64,000 bases of DNA from Enhygromyxa salina (GCF_002994635.1 NZ_PVNL01000036.1:1-64000); one strand, 5' to 3'; positions 46,597 to 55,254 are shown, counted from the first letter of the stretch. Numbers and translations: made by a program. The notes: generated from the letters alone by a model not told the origin.

Positions 46597-46611
46597 CGGC
46601 ACTCGCTAGCG

Positions 46612-47577
46612 CTAGCGGCGAAGGGCGTCTTCGATCCAGGCGTCGACTTCGCCGCCCCACAGCATCGGCACCAGCTCGCGGCCGTCGACGTAGACCGTGG
46701 GGGTGCCGGGCAGGTCCAGCTTCTCGCCGTGGGCACGATCCTCCGCGACCTTCAGCTTGACGGGCTCCGACGCGACATCGGCCTGCCACTTCGCGACATC
46801 GAGGCCAGGGATCTGCTTGGCGTAGGCCAGCAGGTCCGGGTCCTCGAGCGCGTCTTGGTTGGCGAACAGCAGATCGTGCATCTCCCAGAACTTGCCCTGC
46901 AGGTGCGCGGCCTCGGCTGCGGCGCCCGCTGCCTCGGCGCGCGGGTGGTGCTCGGTCAGCGGGAAGTGCTTGAACACCAGCTTGGCCCGCCCGCGCTGGC
47001 CCTCGACGGCTGCTCGCAGCTGCGGCGCCTCGTGCTTGCACATGGGACACTGAAAGTCGGCGAACACGACAACGGTCACGGGCGCGCGCTCGTTGCCCCA
47101 CACGGGCCGGCCCTCGATCGGGACCTCGCGCGGGGCCAGAGCCTTGACCACCGTGTCGATGTCGAGCTTGATGTCGCCCGCCGCCGCGCCGCTGGCCAGG
47201 CGATCGGCGATGAACTGGGCGACGTGGATCGAGTCACGACACTCGCCGTCGTCGCGCACGGACATGGCCAGCGAGTGGGCCTGACCGCAGGCGCTGGACT
47301 CCGTGTTGATGACCTGAAAGAAGCTCTCGCGCTGGGGCGGGCTGAGCTTCGACAGGTCCACGCCCGGCGCCTCGAGGATCATGTCCGCCGTTGGCGGCGC
47401 GGGGGTCTTGCCTGGATCCGCGGCGACCGGATCCCCAGCCTTGCCCGGGGTCTTGCTCGCCGTCTTGCTCGCGGGGTCGTCCTTGGCCGACTTCGCGTCA
47501 CAGCCGGACGCGCCGAGCGTGGCACAGGCGACGAGGACAGCGCAGGTGGTCAGCAGCTCACGGGCGGCACGAAGCAC
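46612..47577 (-). CDS. DsbA-like thioredoxin-fold lipoprotein
   Basis: This 321-residue exported protein has a lipobox ASGC, a Lys/Ala/Pro-rich spacer (about 28-65), a helical region with two Cys (SACGQAH, DGECRDS), and a DsbA/thioredoxin domain (about 150-321) with the redox motif FQCPMCKHE (a CPMC active site) and the cis-Pro segment LPGTPTVYVDG. It is likely a thiol-disulfide oxidoreductase of the periplasm, anchored by lipid. The start is GTG at 47577, with a TTAGCG/TAGCGT box 5-6 bases upstream. It is convergent with the flavoenzyme gene and divergent from the pse operon. Confidence 0.9.
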   Translation of the reverse strand: MLRAARELLTTCAVLVACATLGASGCDAKSAKDDPASKTASKTPGKAGDPVAADPGKTPAPPTADMILEAPGVDLSKLSPPQRESFFQVINTESSACGQAHSLAMSVRDDGECRDSIHVAQFIADRLASGAAAGDIKLDIDTVVKALAPREVPIEGRPVWGNERAPVTVVVFADFQCPMCKHEAPQLRAAVEGQRGRAKLVFKHFPLTEHHPRAEAAGAAAEAAHLQGKFWEMHDLLFANQDALEDPDLLAYAKQIPGLDVAKWQADVASEPVKLKVAEDRAHGEKLDLPGTPTVYVDGRELVPMLWGGEVDAWIEDALRR

Positions 47578-47675
47578 GGGGGACGCTAACTTAGCCCCGG
47601 CGCAGCCGCAACACGCCCGCTTGACAGCCCCAAGCCCGATTGCAAGGGTCTGCGCCAGGCTCTCGACCTACCGCC

Positions 47676-48833
47676 ATGGCCAACGACATCCTGCCCTATG
47701 GACGCCAGTGGATCGACGAGGACGACATCGCGGCCGTCGTCGCCGCCCTGCGCAGCGACTACCTCACGACCGGGCCGACGGTCGCGCGCTTCGAGGCCGC
47801 CCTGTGCGACGCGCTGGGTGCCGATCATGCGGTGGCGGTCTGCAACGGCACCGCGGCGCTCCACGCTGCGTGTGCCGTCGCCGGGCTCGGGCCTGGTGAC
47901 GAGGTCCTGGTCCCCGCCCTCACCTTCCTGGCCACGGCCAACTGCGCGCGCTACGTCGGGGCCGAGCCGGTGTTCGTGGACGTCGACCCGCGCTCGGGCT
48001 TGATCGACGTCGAGCACGCCGCGCGCATGGTCGGCCCCCAGACCCGCGCGATCATTCCGGTTCACCTCAACGGTCGGCCGGTCGATCTGCCCGCGGTCCG
48101 AGCCCTCGCGGATCAACACGACCTGATCGTGATCGAGGACGCCGCCCACGCGCTCGGGGCCCGCGCTGGCGACACGCGGATCGGTGATTGCCGCTACTCG
48201 GACATGGCGATCTTCTCGTTTCACCCGGTCAAGCACGTGACCACCGGTGAGGGCGGGGCGATCACCACGGCCAAGCCCAAGCTCGCCGCCGCGCTCGAGG
48301 TGTTTCGCAGCCACGGCATGGTCCGCGACCCCGAGCAATTGCGAGGCGCGTCGCCGGGCCCCTGGTACTACGAACAACACACGCTCGGGTACAACTATCG
48401 GCTCACGGATCTGCAGTGCGCGCTGGGGCTCAGCCAGCTCACCAAGCTCGATCGCTTTCTCGCCCGACGGCGCGCGCTGGCGGCCCGCTACGACCAATTG
48501 CTGGCCACGCTCGCGGGCGTCGAGCCGGCCGCGATCGGCACCGCAGACACGCTCAGCGCCTATCACCTGTACGCCGTCCACGTCGACTTTCAGGCGAGCG
48601 ATCGCACCCGCGCGCAGGTGGTCGCCGGCCTGCGCGAGCTCGGCGTGCTGACCCAGGTCCACTACATTCCGGTCCCGACCCAGCCCTACTACGTCGATCG
48701 CGGCGCCGATCCGCTCGCGTACCCCGGCGCGACGGCCTACTACGAGAGCATCTTGAGCCTGCCGCTGTTCCCGGCCATGCGCGACGAGGACGTCGATCGC
48801 GTGGTCGCAGCGCTCGCGCAGGTGTTGGGCTGA
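47676..48833 (+). CDS. pseC: PseC-like aminotransferase of pseudaminic acid synthesis
   Basis: This PLP enzyme of the DegT/DnrJ/EryC1 family has 385 residues. The active-site segment FSFHPVKHVTTGEGG contains the PLP-binding Lys and matches PseC, which makes UDP-4-amino-4,6-dideoxy-L-AltNAc from the PseB product. Other features are the N-terminal NDILPYGRQWIDEDD and VAVCNGTAALH. It is the first gene of a four-gene operon whose other products match later steps of the same path. PseB itself is not in the window. The ATG at 47676 is chosen over an in-frame upstream ATG. Confidence 0.88.
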   Translation: MANDILPYGRQWIDEDDIAAVVAALRSDYLTTGPTVARFEAALCDALGADHAVAVCNGTAALHAACAVAGLGPGDEVLVPALTFLATANCARYVGAEPVFVDVDPRSGLIDVEHAARMVGPQTRAIIPVHLNGRPVDLPAVRALADQHDLIVIEDAAHALGARAGDTRIGDCRYSDMAIFSFHPVKHVTTGEGGAITTAKPKLAAALEVFRSHGMVRDPEQLRGASPGPWYYEQHTLGYNYRLTDLQCALGLSQLTKLDRFLARRRALAARYDQLLATLAGVEPAAIGTADTLSAYHLYAVHVDFQASDRTRAQVVAGLRELGVLTQVHYIPVPTQPYYVDRGADPLAYPGATAYYESILSLPLFPAMRDEDVDRVVAALAQVLG

Positions 48834-48836
48834 TCC

Positions 48837-50654
48837 GTGTCGCGGCGGGTCATCGTGATCGCTCAGGCCCGCATGGGCTCGTCGCGGCTGCCCGGCAAGG
48901 TCCTGCGCCGCGCGGGGGATCGCAGCTTGCTCGAGCACCTTCTTAATCGGCTCGGGCGCTCGCGCGCGGCCACGGATCTGGTCATTGCGACCACGACCGA
49001 TGCGGGCGACGAGCCGCTGGTCGCGGCCGCCACGGCGCTCGGCTGTGCGGTTCACCGCGGCTCCGTCGATGACGTGCTCGGCCGCTACCACGCCGCGATC
49101 CAGGCGATGAACGCCGCGCCGCACGATCTCGTCGTGCGCGTGACCGGCGACTGCCCGCTGCTCGATCCCGCCGAGCTCGATCGTCTCGTCGAGGAATTCA
49201 TGACCCGGGCGGGCACCGACGCCGCGGTCGAGTACCTGACCAACCAGGCCGGTGAGCGCCGCCGGATCCCCCGCGGGCTCGACGTCGAGGTGTTCGAGGT
49301 CGCCGGGCTCGAGCGGGCCGCCCACGAGGCCAGCTTGGCGGGTGATCGCGAGCACGTGACCCCGTATTTTTATCGGGAGCCGGGCCGCTTTGTGACCGCC
49401 GTCAGCGATCCGCCGGGTCCCGATCTGGGTCACCTGCGCCTGACCGTCGACACCCCCGCGGATCTCGAGCTCGTCGACGCGGTCGTGCGGGCGCTCGGCG
49501 ACGACGCCAGCACCCAGGCGATCGCCAGCTGGCTGGCCGCGCACCCCGAGGTCGCCGCGCTCAACGCTGACGTCCGCCAAAAGGGCATCGACTCCGACAT
49601 GCAAGCTCGGGCCGCGCGGGTGCTTGGTCGGCGCTTGCTCGCGCGGGCCGACGCGGGCGGGACCACCGGGTTTGGCCACGTCACGCGGGTTGGCGCCGTA
49701 CTCGACGCCTGGGTCGACCTCGGTGGCCACGCGACCCTGGTCGGGCGCGGCGTGGTCGGAGCCGTGCGGGCCCGGCTGCTGGCGTGTGGCGTCGAGCTCA
49801 TTGATGGTGGCGACGACGAGTTTGACGCGCGCGTGGCTGCGGCGGACGCCCTGGTCGTCGACGGCTACGCGTTCGGCCGTGAGCATCAGGCCCGCTGGCA
49901 ACCCCAGCGACCGCTGCTGGCGATCGACGACCTCGCCGCGCACGAGCAGCTCGCCGACGTGGTCGTCAATCAGATCCTCGACTTCGATCCCGACCGCTAC
50001 GAGGTCGCCGCGTGGACCCGGCTGCTGGTCGGTCATCCCTACGTGCTGCTGCGCCGAGAATTCCGCGAGCGCTCCGCCGCCGCGCCAATCAGCGCTGGCC
50101 CGCCGCGGATCGTCCTGACCTTTGGCGGCACCGACCCCGCGCAGCTCAGCGAGCCGTTTGTCCGCGCGCTGCTAAACGCCGAAGGGCTGACGGCGCGCCT
50201 GCAGCTGATCGTTGGCGAGGGCCAGGATCCGCAGGCCCGGGCCCGGCTCGCGGCGCTCGCCGCCGCCCACGAACAGCTCGAGATCCACGTCGACGTCCGC
50301 GAGATGGCGACCATGCTCGCGGGCGCCAGCGCGTGCGTGTGCGCGGCTGGGACGACAGTCTGGGAGGCGATGGCCAGCGGCGTGCCCGTCGTGTGCGTGG
50401 CCGCGGCCGACAACCAGCGCCCCGTGATCGCGGGCATCGAGCGCCGTGACGCCGGGATCAGCCTCGGCTGGCACGGCGAGCTGAACTTTGCCGCCGCCGC
50501 CCGCACGATCCAGACTCTGCTCGCCGACCCCACACGGCTCGCCGAGCTCTCCACCAAAGGCCGCGCGACCGTCGATGGCCGCGGCGTGTACCGTGTCCTC
50601 GACGCGCTGCTCGACGTGATCCATCGACGCGCAGCCCAGCCGCACCAGTCGTGA
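48837..50654 (+). CDS. SpsF-type cytidylyltransferase fused to PseG hydrolase
   Basis: This 605-residue protein joins two enzymes of pseudaminic acid synthesis. The N-terminal half (about 1-245) is an SpsF/acylneuraminate cytidylyltransferase-like domain with QARMGSSRLPGKVL. The C-terminal half (about 260-590) is PseG-like, a UDP-sugar hydrolase of the GT-B fold, with RADAGGTTGFGHVTRV (catalytic His in GHV) and LTFGGTDP, CAAGTTVWEA. They are normally separate proteins acting at different steps (UDP removal and CMP activation). GTG start, 3 bases after the pseC stop; its own stop overlaps the pseI GTG. Confidence 0.87.
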   Translation: MSRRVIVIAQARMGSSRLPGKVLRRAGDRSLLEHLLNRLGRSRAATDLVIATTTDAGDEPLVAAATALGCAVHRGSVDDVLGRYHAAIQAMNAAPHDLVVRVTGDCPLLDPAELDRLVEEFMTRAGTDAAVEYLTNQAGERRRIPRGLDVEVFEVAGLERAAHEASLAGDREHVTPYFYREPGRFVTAVSDPPGPDLGHLRLTVDTPADLELVDAVVRALGDDASTQAIASWLAAHPEVAALNADVRQKGIDSDMQARAARVLGRRLLARADAGGTTGFGHVTRVGAVLDAWVDLGGHATLVGRGVVGAVRARLLACGVELIDGGDDEFDARVAAADALVVDGYAFGREHQARWQPQRPLLAIDDLAAHEQLADVVVNQILDFDPDRYEVAAWTRLLVGHPYVLLRREFRERSAAAPISAGPPRIVLTFGGTDPAQLSEPFVRALLNAEGLTARLQLIVGEGQDPQARARLAALAAAHEQLEIHVDVREMATMLAGASACVCAAGTTVWEAMASGVPVVCVAAADNQRPVIAGIERRDAGISLGWHGELNFAAAARTIQTLLADPTRLAELSTKGRATVDGRGVYRVLDALLDVIHRRAAQPHQS

Positions 50655-51715
50655 CCACCATGCAGCCCAGCTTTGAGATCCGCGGACGCACCCTCGCCCT
50701 GACCGGGCCCTGCTTCATCATTGGCGAGGCCGGCAGCAACCACAACGGCAGCTTCGAGCAGGCCCTCGCGCTGATCGACGTCGCCGCCAAGGCCGGCTGC
50801 GACGCCGTCAAGTTCCAGGTGTTCAAGGCCAAGCGCCTGTACCCCAAGGCGGCCGGCAGCAGCGACTACCTTGGCGACGAGCGCAGCATCTTCGACATCA
50901 TCGCCGCCATGGAGCTGCCCGAGGACTGGCTCCCGCGGCTGCGCGCCCGCGCTGATCAGCACGACCTCGCGTTCATCGCCTCGCCGTTTCACGAGGAGGC
51001 CGTGGCGCTGCTCGATCCCTTCGTCGACGCGTTCAAGATCGCGTCTTACGAGCTGACCCACGCGCCGCTGCTGCGCGAGGTCGCCAAGCGCGACAAGCCG
51101 GTGATCATGTCGACCGGCGCCAGCAACCTGGACGAGGTGCGTGAGGCCGTGGCCACGCTCGAGGCGGCCGGGTGCAACCGGCTCGCGCTTATGCAGTGCA
51201 CGGCCGCGTACCCGACCCCGCCCGAGGCCGTGAACGTGCGCGCGCTCGTGACTCTGCGCGAGACCTTTGGGATCCCCAGCGGGCTCAGCGACCACTCCGA
51301 GCATCCCGAGATCGCCCCGATGGCCGCCGCCGCGCTCGGGGCCGCGCTGCTGGAGAAGCACTACACGCTGTCCAAATGGTTGCCGGGGCCTGATCATGCG
51401 TTTGCGGTCGAGCCCGAGGGGCTGTCGCGGCTGGTCGCGAGGGTGCGGGCGGTCGAGCGGGTCGTGGGCACGGGTGACAAGACCGTGCATGGGGTGGAGG
51501 ACGAGCTGCGGGCGTTTGCGCGGCGAGTGCTGATCACGACCAAGGCTGTGGGCAAGGGGGAGCGGTTTTCTCGCGATAACGTCGATGTGCTGCGGCGGGG
51601 CAAGCTCGAGGGCGGGCTGGAGCCGAAGCGGCTCGAGGAGCTGCTCGCGGGGGTTGCGACGCGGGATCTGCCGGCTGAGACACCGGTTCACGAAGGTGAT
51701 TTCACGAGTGGGTGA
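50651..51715 (+). CDS. pseI: Pseudaminic acid synthase
   Basis: This NeuB-family enzyme (354 residues) condenses phosphoenolpyruvate with the PseG product to form pseudaminic acid. It has GEAGSNHNGSFEQAL, KFQVFKAKRLYP, STGASNLDEV, the QCTAAYPTPPEAVN segment and the GLSDHSEHPEIAP motif. A C-terminal SAF (antifreeze-like) domain (about 290-350) ends it. The GTG at 50651 overlaps the previous stop (GTGA); an ATG at 50660 is also possible. From about 51370 codons change from C-ending to G/T-ending, a shift that continues into pseH. Confidence 0.9.
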   Translation: MTTMQPSFEIRGRTLALTGPCFIIGEAGSNHNGSFEQALALIDVAAKAGCDAVKFQVFKAKRLYPKAAGSSDYLGDERSIFDIIAAMELPEDWLPRLRARADQHDLAFIASPFHEEAVALLDPFVDAFKIASYELTHAPLLREVAKRDKPVIMSTGASNLDEVREAVATLEAAGCNRLALMQCTAAYPTPPEAVNVRALVTLRETFGIPSGLSDHSEHPEIAPMAAAALGAALLEKHYTLSKWLPGPDHAFAVEPEGLSRLVARVRAVERVVGTGDKTVHGVEDELRAFARRVLITTKAVGKGERFSRDNVDVLRRGKLEGGLEPKRLEELLAGVATRDLPAETPVHEGDFTSG

Positions 51716-52211
51716 GGTTCGGTTTCGGGCCGCGGAGCTGGCCGACGCGGCGTTGGTGTATCGGTGGGCGAATGATCCGGTCACGCGGGCGGCTTCGTTC
51801 TCGAATCGGGTGATTGAGTGGGAGGACCATGTTGCGTGGTTTACGGCGCAGCTGAGCCGGGGGGATCGGCATTTGTTTGTGGTTGAGGTTGACGGGGATT
51901 GCGTGGCGTTTGTGCGGCTGGACGCGAGCGCGGCGAGTGAGGGGGTGTGCACGATCAGCGTGAATGTTGCCCCGGAGGCGCGTGGGCGGGGGCTTGGTGT
52001 GGGTGTGCTCCGGGCCGCGACGCCGATCGCGGCGGGGCTTGGGTTTGTGGAGATTGAGGCGTTGATTCGGGCTGATAATCTTGCCAGTCAGCGCGCGTTT
52101 GCTCGGGCTGGATACGAGCAGGTGGCCGGGGTTGTGGTCAACGGTGAAGCGGCGCTGCGGTATCTGGAGGTTACCGGGGACGGTCGGCCGCCTGGATCGG
52201 GCGCCAACTGA
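51708..52211 (+). CDS. pseH: PseH-like N-acetyltransferase (GNAT)
   Basis: This 167-residue GNAT enzyme probably acetylates the 4-amino group of the PseC product. It has the RAAELADAALVYRWANDP N-terminal motif typical of PseH/RimJ-type proteins, the acetyl-CoA loop VNVAPEARGRGLGVGVL and the later ADNLASQRAFARAGYE motif. The GTG at 51708 has AAGGTGA about 8 bases upstream and overlaps the pseI stop by 8 bases; GTG at 51696 is an alternative. A 36-bp stretch inside the gene (52083-52118) is repeated at 55351-55386. Codon use differs clearly from pseC. Confidence 0.82.
   Translation: MGEVRFRAAELADAALVYRWANDPVTRAASFSNRVIEWEDHVAWFTAQLSRGDRHLFVVEVDGDCVAFVRLDASAASEGVCTISVNVAPEARGRGLGVGVLRAATPIAAGLGFVEIEALIRADNLASQRAFARAGYEQVAGVVVNGEAALRYLEVTGDGRPPGSGAN
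52083..52118 (+). repeat. Direct repeat, left copy (inside pseH)
   Basis: 36 bases of pseH match 55351-55386 with one mismatch, same orientation. The two copies bracket the accessory segment of about 3.2 kb. Confidence 0.8.
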
Positions 52212-52621
52212 CGAACTCGCTTGCCTGGTGCAGCCGCCGAGCCTCCCGCTTCGACGCACAACGGGCTGCCTCGCTGCATTCTCCACGCATTGCGCCACCC
52301 GTGATCTCAACGGCGGCACCATGGGACCAGGCGCCGGCGCTCGTATCCAGTCGTCTTGCTCGGACGGACACGCCTGCGAGCCGCGGCGCGCCGCAAGCAG
52401 TCGATGGTCTACCGCGAACTACTCGAGCGTGTGCTCGAGGGTGACCAGCAGCCGCGGTGCGAGTCGTCAACGATGCCGAGCTGCGGCAGCGGGTCACACC
52501 TTGATGAGGGTGGTGCGCCGGTGGTCGCTGTGGTCATCCGGGCTTTGATCGGTCTCGGGATCGTCAGCAATGAACGTGATCAATCGCCTCTTCAAACGGC
52601 TTGGCAACACCGGTGCCGTCA
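52212..52621. other. Intergenic region without a supported gene
   Basis: This is 410 bases between pseH and the convergent DUF3800 gene. Open frames are short and without family features, so it probably holds decayed sequence at the left edge of the island. Confidence 0.4.
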
Positions 52622-53860
52622 TCAAGAGGACCCTCCGGTCTGGGCGCCCGTCTTGTAGTACCGCTGAGCGGCCTGGAACGCGCGCAGGTGCAGCCGGGTC
52701 AGCTCCGCCCCGCTTCCCATGCCTGGTGCCCTGGGGAAGTCGCCGGTAACCGTGAGCGCGGCTTCGTGTCCCAGAGCGAGGGCCGCCAAGGGCTCTTCCT
52801 CGTTGGTGAGCGGTTCGTCGTCGTGGGCCCGTTTCGCCACCCTGAAGACGCTGGCGGCCATGATGTCGGCCGCTTGCAGGCCGATGACATCCTTCGAGTC
52901 GCGTGTCGTGAAGCTCCGGTAGCTGCCAGCGCTGAGTCGCCAGGCAGTCCCATCTTCGACGCGGACGTCGATACGGCCTAGTTTCCCGAATAGTTCGACG
53001 CCCTGACGAAACACGGCCTCGAACTGGAGCGTCTCGTCGTGGATCACATCGAGGACCGCCCCGTGCATGAGCATGTCAAGGTTGCGCATAAAGTTCAGGA
53101 AGACGGGGAAGTTCAGCGACATCGCCTCGTAGCGCTTCCCCGTCCCCCAGACGGTCCTGCGCTCGCTGTCGATAATCTCGTCCATGACCTCCGGCACCAG
53201 GGCCTGCCGGAGGCTTCGCACGAGATTCGAAACGAGGGTGCCATTCCGCGAGGTGACATTGGCGGCATCAAGGGCGTTTGCGATGCCAGTGACCGCGGCG
53301 GTCCACGTGCTTCGATCTGGTGTCTTGAAGCAGGCTCCAAACTCGCGCACGGCGTCAGGGACCTCCTGCCAGAGCAGCGTAGCGATTCCGCGCCGCGTCT
53401 CGTTTGCACCCGACGGCAGCCAGACGGCTCCTGGGTTCAACATTGGGTCCAAGAACGTCTCAACCGCGCGGAGACTGAGGCAATGTCCTTTGAAGGCCAC
53501 AAGCGATGTGGGAAGACAACCGTTGCGGAGTCCGGCTTCGAGGATCTTCGCGGCCAGTTTCCTGCCCTTGCTGCTCTTCAACAGTGTCACCCCATGCAGT
53601 TCGGGTGCCCTCTGCTGTGCACGGAGGGACGCGATTTCCGTGGCCCATTGCTGTTCGCGTTCCTTCGGCACCACCCATCCGGCGATCACGTGCACGGGCT
53701 GCGCGGGATCGAGGTAGTTGATTCCGGTGTTACCCGCCTCGTCGCAGTAAAGGGTGAATTCCTTCGGCATCGGCTCTCGGGGCGGCTGCTTGGACTTCTT
53801 CGCGTTGACGTGCCGGCGCCGCTTCGCCGCACGCCGCTCCTGCTTGGTTCTGTGCGCCAT
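52622..53860 (-). CDS. DUF3800 protein
   Basis: This 412-residue protein carries the DUF3800 hallmarks: an N-terminal strand with YCDEAGNTG after an Arg/Lys-rich leader (about 1-32), and the C-terminal motif LQAADIMAASVFR. The family is predicted to have an RNase H-like fold with acidic catalytic residues, and its genes are frequent in defence islands and on mobile elements; its activity is not settled. The Lys/Arg leader may bind nucleic acid. It stands alone in the region, convergent with pseH and next to an IS-like remnant. Confidence 0.82.
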   Translation of the reverse strand: MAHRTKQERRAAKRRRHVNAKKSKQPPREPMPKEFTLYCDEAGNTGINYLDPAQPVHVIAGWVVPKEREQQWATEIASLRAQQRAPELHGVTLLKSSKGRKLAAKILEAGLRNGCLPTSLVAFKGHCLSLRAVETFLDPMLNPGAVWLPSGANETRRGIATLLWQEVPDAVREFGACFKTPDRSTWTAAVTGIANALDAANVTSRNGTLVSNLVRSLRQALVPEVMDEIIDSERRTVWGTGKRYEAMSLNFPVFLNFMRNLDMLMHGAVLDVIHDETLQFEAVFRQGVELFGKLGRIDVRVEDGTAWRLSAGSYRSFTTRDSKDVIGLQAADIMAASVFRVAKRAHDDEPLTNEEEPLAALALGHEAALTVTGDFPRAPGMGSGAELTRLHLRAFQAAQRYYKTGAQTGGSS

Positions 53861-54320
53861 GAGCTGTACATGATGGCGGCGAGACGCCTAAAACACTAGC
53901 GGTGGGGGGACCGTGTCACTAATTCTCATGCGCGAGCCAGCGAGGTATCGGGAGCTGGGCCACCCTCTCTTGGGAATAGTGGCCTCGCCGATTGATCCCG
54001 GTCACACCGAGCCGTGCGTGTTCGCCTAGTCTGTGAGCAAAAGCGGCCCATTTTTGACCTGCCAATCGATCATCGCCTAGGGCGCCGGGACCTGTCGGAT
54101 CCGTGGGTCCCGGCGTCGGCCAACTTGCACGAGCCCACCCACTGGGTTCACCAAGAGTGCGTATAGAGGTCTGGCGGGGAAGCGGAACTCACATGGTTGG
54201 AGTCGCCGAGGCTTACTTCCGCCCCGGGCGAAAGGCCAAGCGAGGCGGCGTGATGGAGTACCCCACGGGCGACTACCTGGCGTCCGGGCGCGGCGCCCAC
54301 ATTCCACCACCCCCGTCAGC

Positions 54321-54561
54321 GCTCGCCAAAAGAGACCCACTTGTGCTCGCTAAAAATGACCCACCAGGAATTCGAGACTTGGCCCGAGCCAACGCGGCGA
54401 TGCCCGGGCATCGAGCGCATACCGGCGAGTAACCCCGTGGAGCCGTCGGGATCAAGGGTCGGGTACCGACGAGCGGAGCGAGCTTGCCCTTGAGGCCGAC
54501 GGTTCCACGGGGTAGGGGTGGGTTACTCTTGACGAGCATACCCGGGTCATTTCTCGAGAGC
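54321..54561. mobile_element. MITE-like element with IS21-type ends
   Basis: The left end has two direct 20-bp units (54321-54340, 54345-54364) that agree at 17 of 20 bases and share GCTCGC, AAAA and GACCCAC. An inverted unit ends it at 54542-54561, matching the second at about 15 of 20 positions. Such multiple terminal repeats recall the IS21 family. No istA/istB genes lie inside, so it would be non-autonomous. Its core is a large inverted repeat (54427-54528). Confidence 0.5.
54427..54528. repeat. Long imperfect inverted repeat (hairpin)
   Basis: Three arm segments pair in nested order: 54427-54435 with 54520-54528, 54432-54449 with 54496-54513 (one mismatch of 18), and 54452-54458 with 54487-54493. 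The two outer pairs share a few bases on the left, so they are alternatives. A strong RNA or DNA hairpin is predicted. Confidence 0.7.
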
Positions 54562-54584
54562 GTCGAAGCTGAACCGCCCGCTAA

Positions 54585-55052
54585 CTACGACAGCCCATCC
54601 CGAATCTTCTCCAGCACCTCGGCATCGGCCAGATCCTGAGCACGCCCGGCTGCACGCTTGTTGAGGATCAAGTCACTGATCGAGATCACGGGATACGCAG
54701 CATGGCCAAACGTCATCGTCACGCGGCGCGGCCACGCTCGCTCGAACTCTAGCCCGGCGATCTTCGTCAAGATGTCGATCCGCCTCGGTGGCCTGCCCAT
54801 CATGAAGCCGACCCCAGGCGTGGCCAAATCCGCCGCGCCCAAGTCCCCGATCGGAGCGTTGAACGCCTCGAGGGCAGCGATGACCCGCGTCGCATTGTCT
54901 GGCGATGCTTCAACCCAAACGTCGAGGTCCTTGGTCGCGCGCGGGTATCCATGCGCGCCCACGGCATAGCCACCGACGATCAAGAAGCGAGCCTCAGCGT
55001 CGGACAACTCGAAAAGCAGATCGAGGAAGTCGTCGTTCAACCGGCTCGTCAC
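54585..55052 (-). CDS. DUF6036-type nucleotidyltransferase
   Basis: This 155-residue protein has the nucleotidyltransferase core of the DUF6036 type: FLIVGGYAVGAHGYPRATKD with GG and the following DLDVWVE acidic pair, then RIDILTKI and a C-terminal helical end. Such minimal nucleotidyltransferases are often found in toxin-antitoxin or defence contexts. The GTG at 55052 is inferred; it places the start inside the preceding small gene (58-base overlap), and a longer N-terminus is possible but of odd composition. It is read leftwards after its 86-residue partner. Confidence 0.75.
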   Translation of the reverse strand: MTSRLNDDFLDLLFELSDAEARFLIVGGYAVGAHGYPRATKDLDVWVEASPDNATRVIAALEAFNAPIGDLGAADLATPGVGFMMGRPPRRIDILTKIAGLEFERAWPRRVTMTFGHAAYPVISISDLILNKRAAGRAQDLADAEVLEKIRDGLS

Positions 55053-55254
55053 TCCCGAGGCCAAAGACCTCCACGCTGAGTTCCCACACCACCGCGAGGC
55101 GATCCTCGGGTGGAATTTGTAGCCAGAACTGCAGGCTAGCGTCCTCCATCTGTTGCGGATCGCCTGAACGGAACAACTGCGACGTCCACGTTTGGCGCCG
55201 AGCCTCCCGACGTGCTGCCGCAGCGTCATCCGCGTCCTTCACGGTCCGCAGCAT
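54994..55254 (-). CDS. Small partner protein of the nucleotidyltransferase
   Basis: This 86-residue charged protein lies directly upstream of and overlaps the nucleotidyltransferase gene. It resembles small companion proteins of that family, with the pattern PPEDRLAVVWELSVEVFGL and a C-terminal end rich in Arg and Val (FRVVRR). This resemblance comes from memory of the gene neighbourhood rather than a named family. It may be the antitoxin or regulator. The ATG at 55254 is the only start that gives a complete product. Confidence 0.65.
   Translation of the reverse strand: MLRTVKDADDAAAARREARRQTWTSQLFRSGDPQQMEDASLQFWLQIPPEDRLAVVWELSVEVFGLGSDEPVERRLPRSAFRVVRR

Larger units (their letters stand above)
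53861..54584. other. Intergenic region with mobile-element remnants
   Basis: No intact gene is seen. It contains IS21-like terminal repeats and a large inverted repeat (54321-54561), plus an outlying related motif GTGAGCAAAAGCGGCCCA at 54033-54050. Short open frames (such as 54077-54340 leftward) show no recognised transposase. Confidence 0.5.

Noticed and set aside
54077..54340. Leftward 87-codon frame within the IS-like region
   Set aside because: No resemblance to IstA, IstB or other transposases; it crosses the left end of the MITE-like element.
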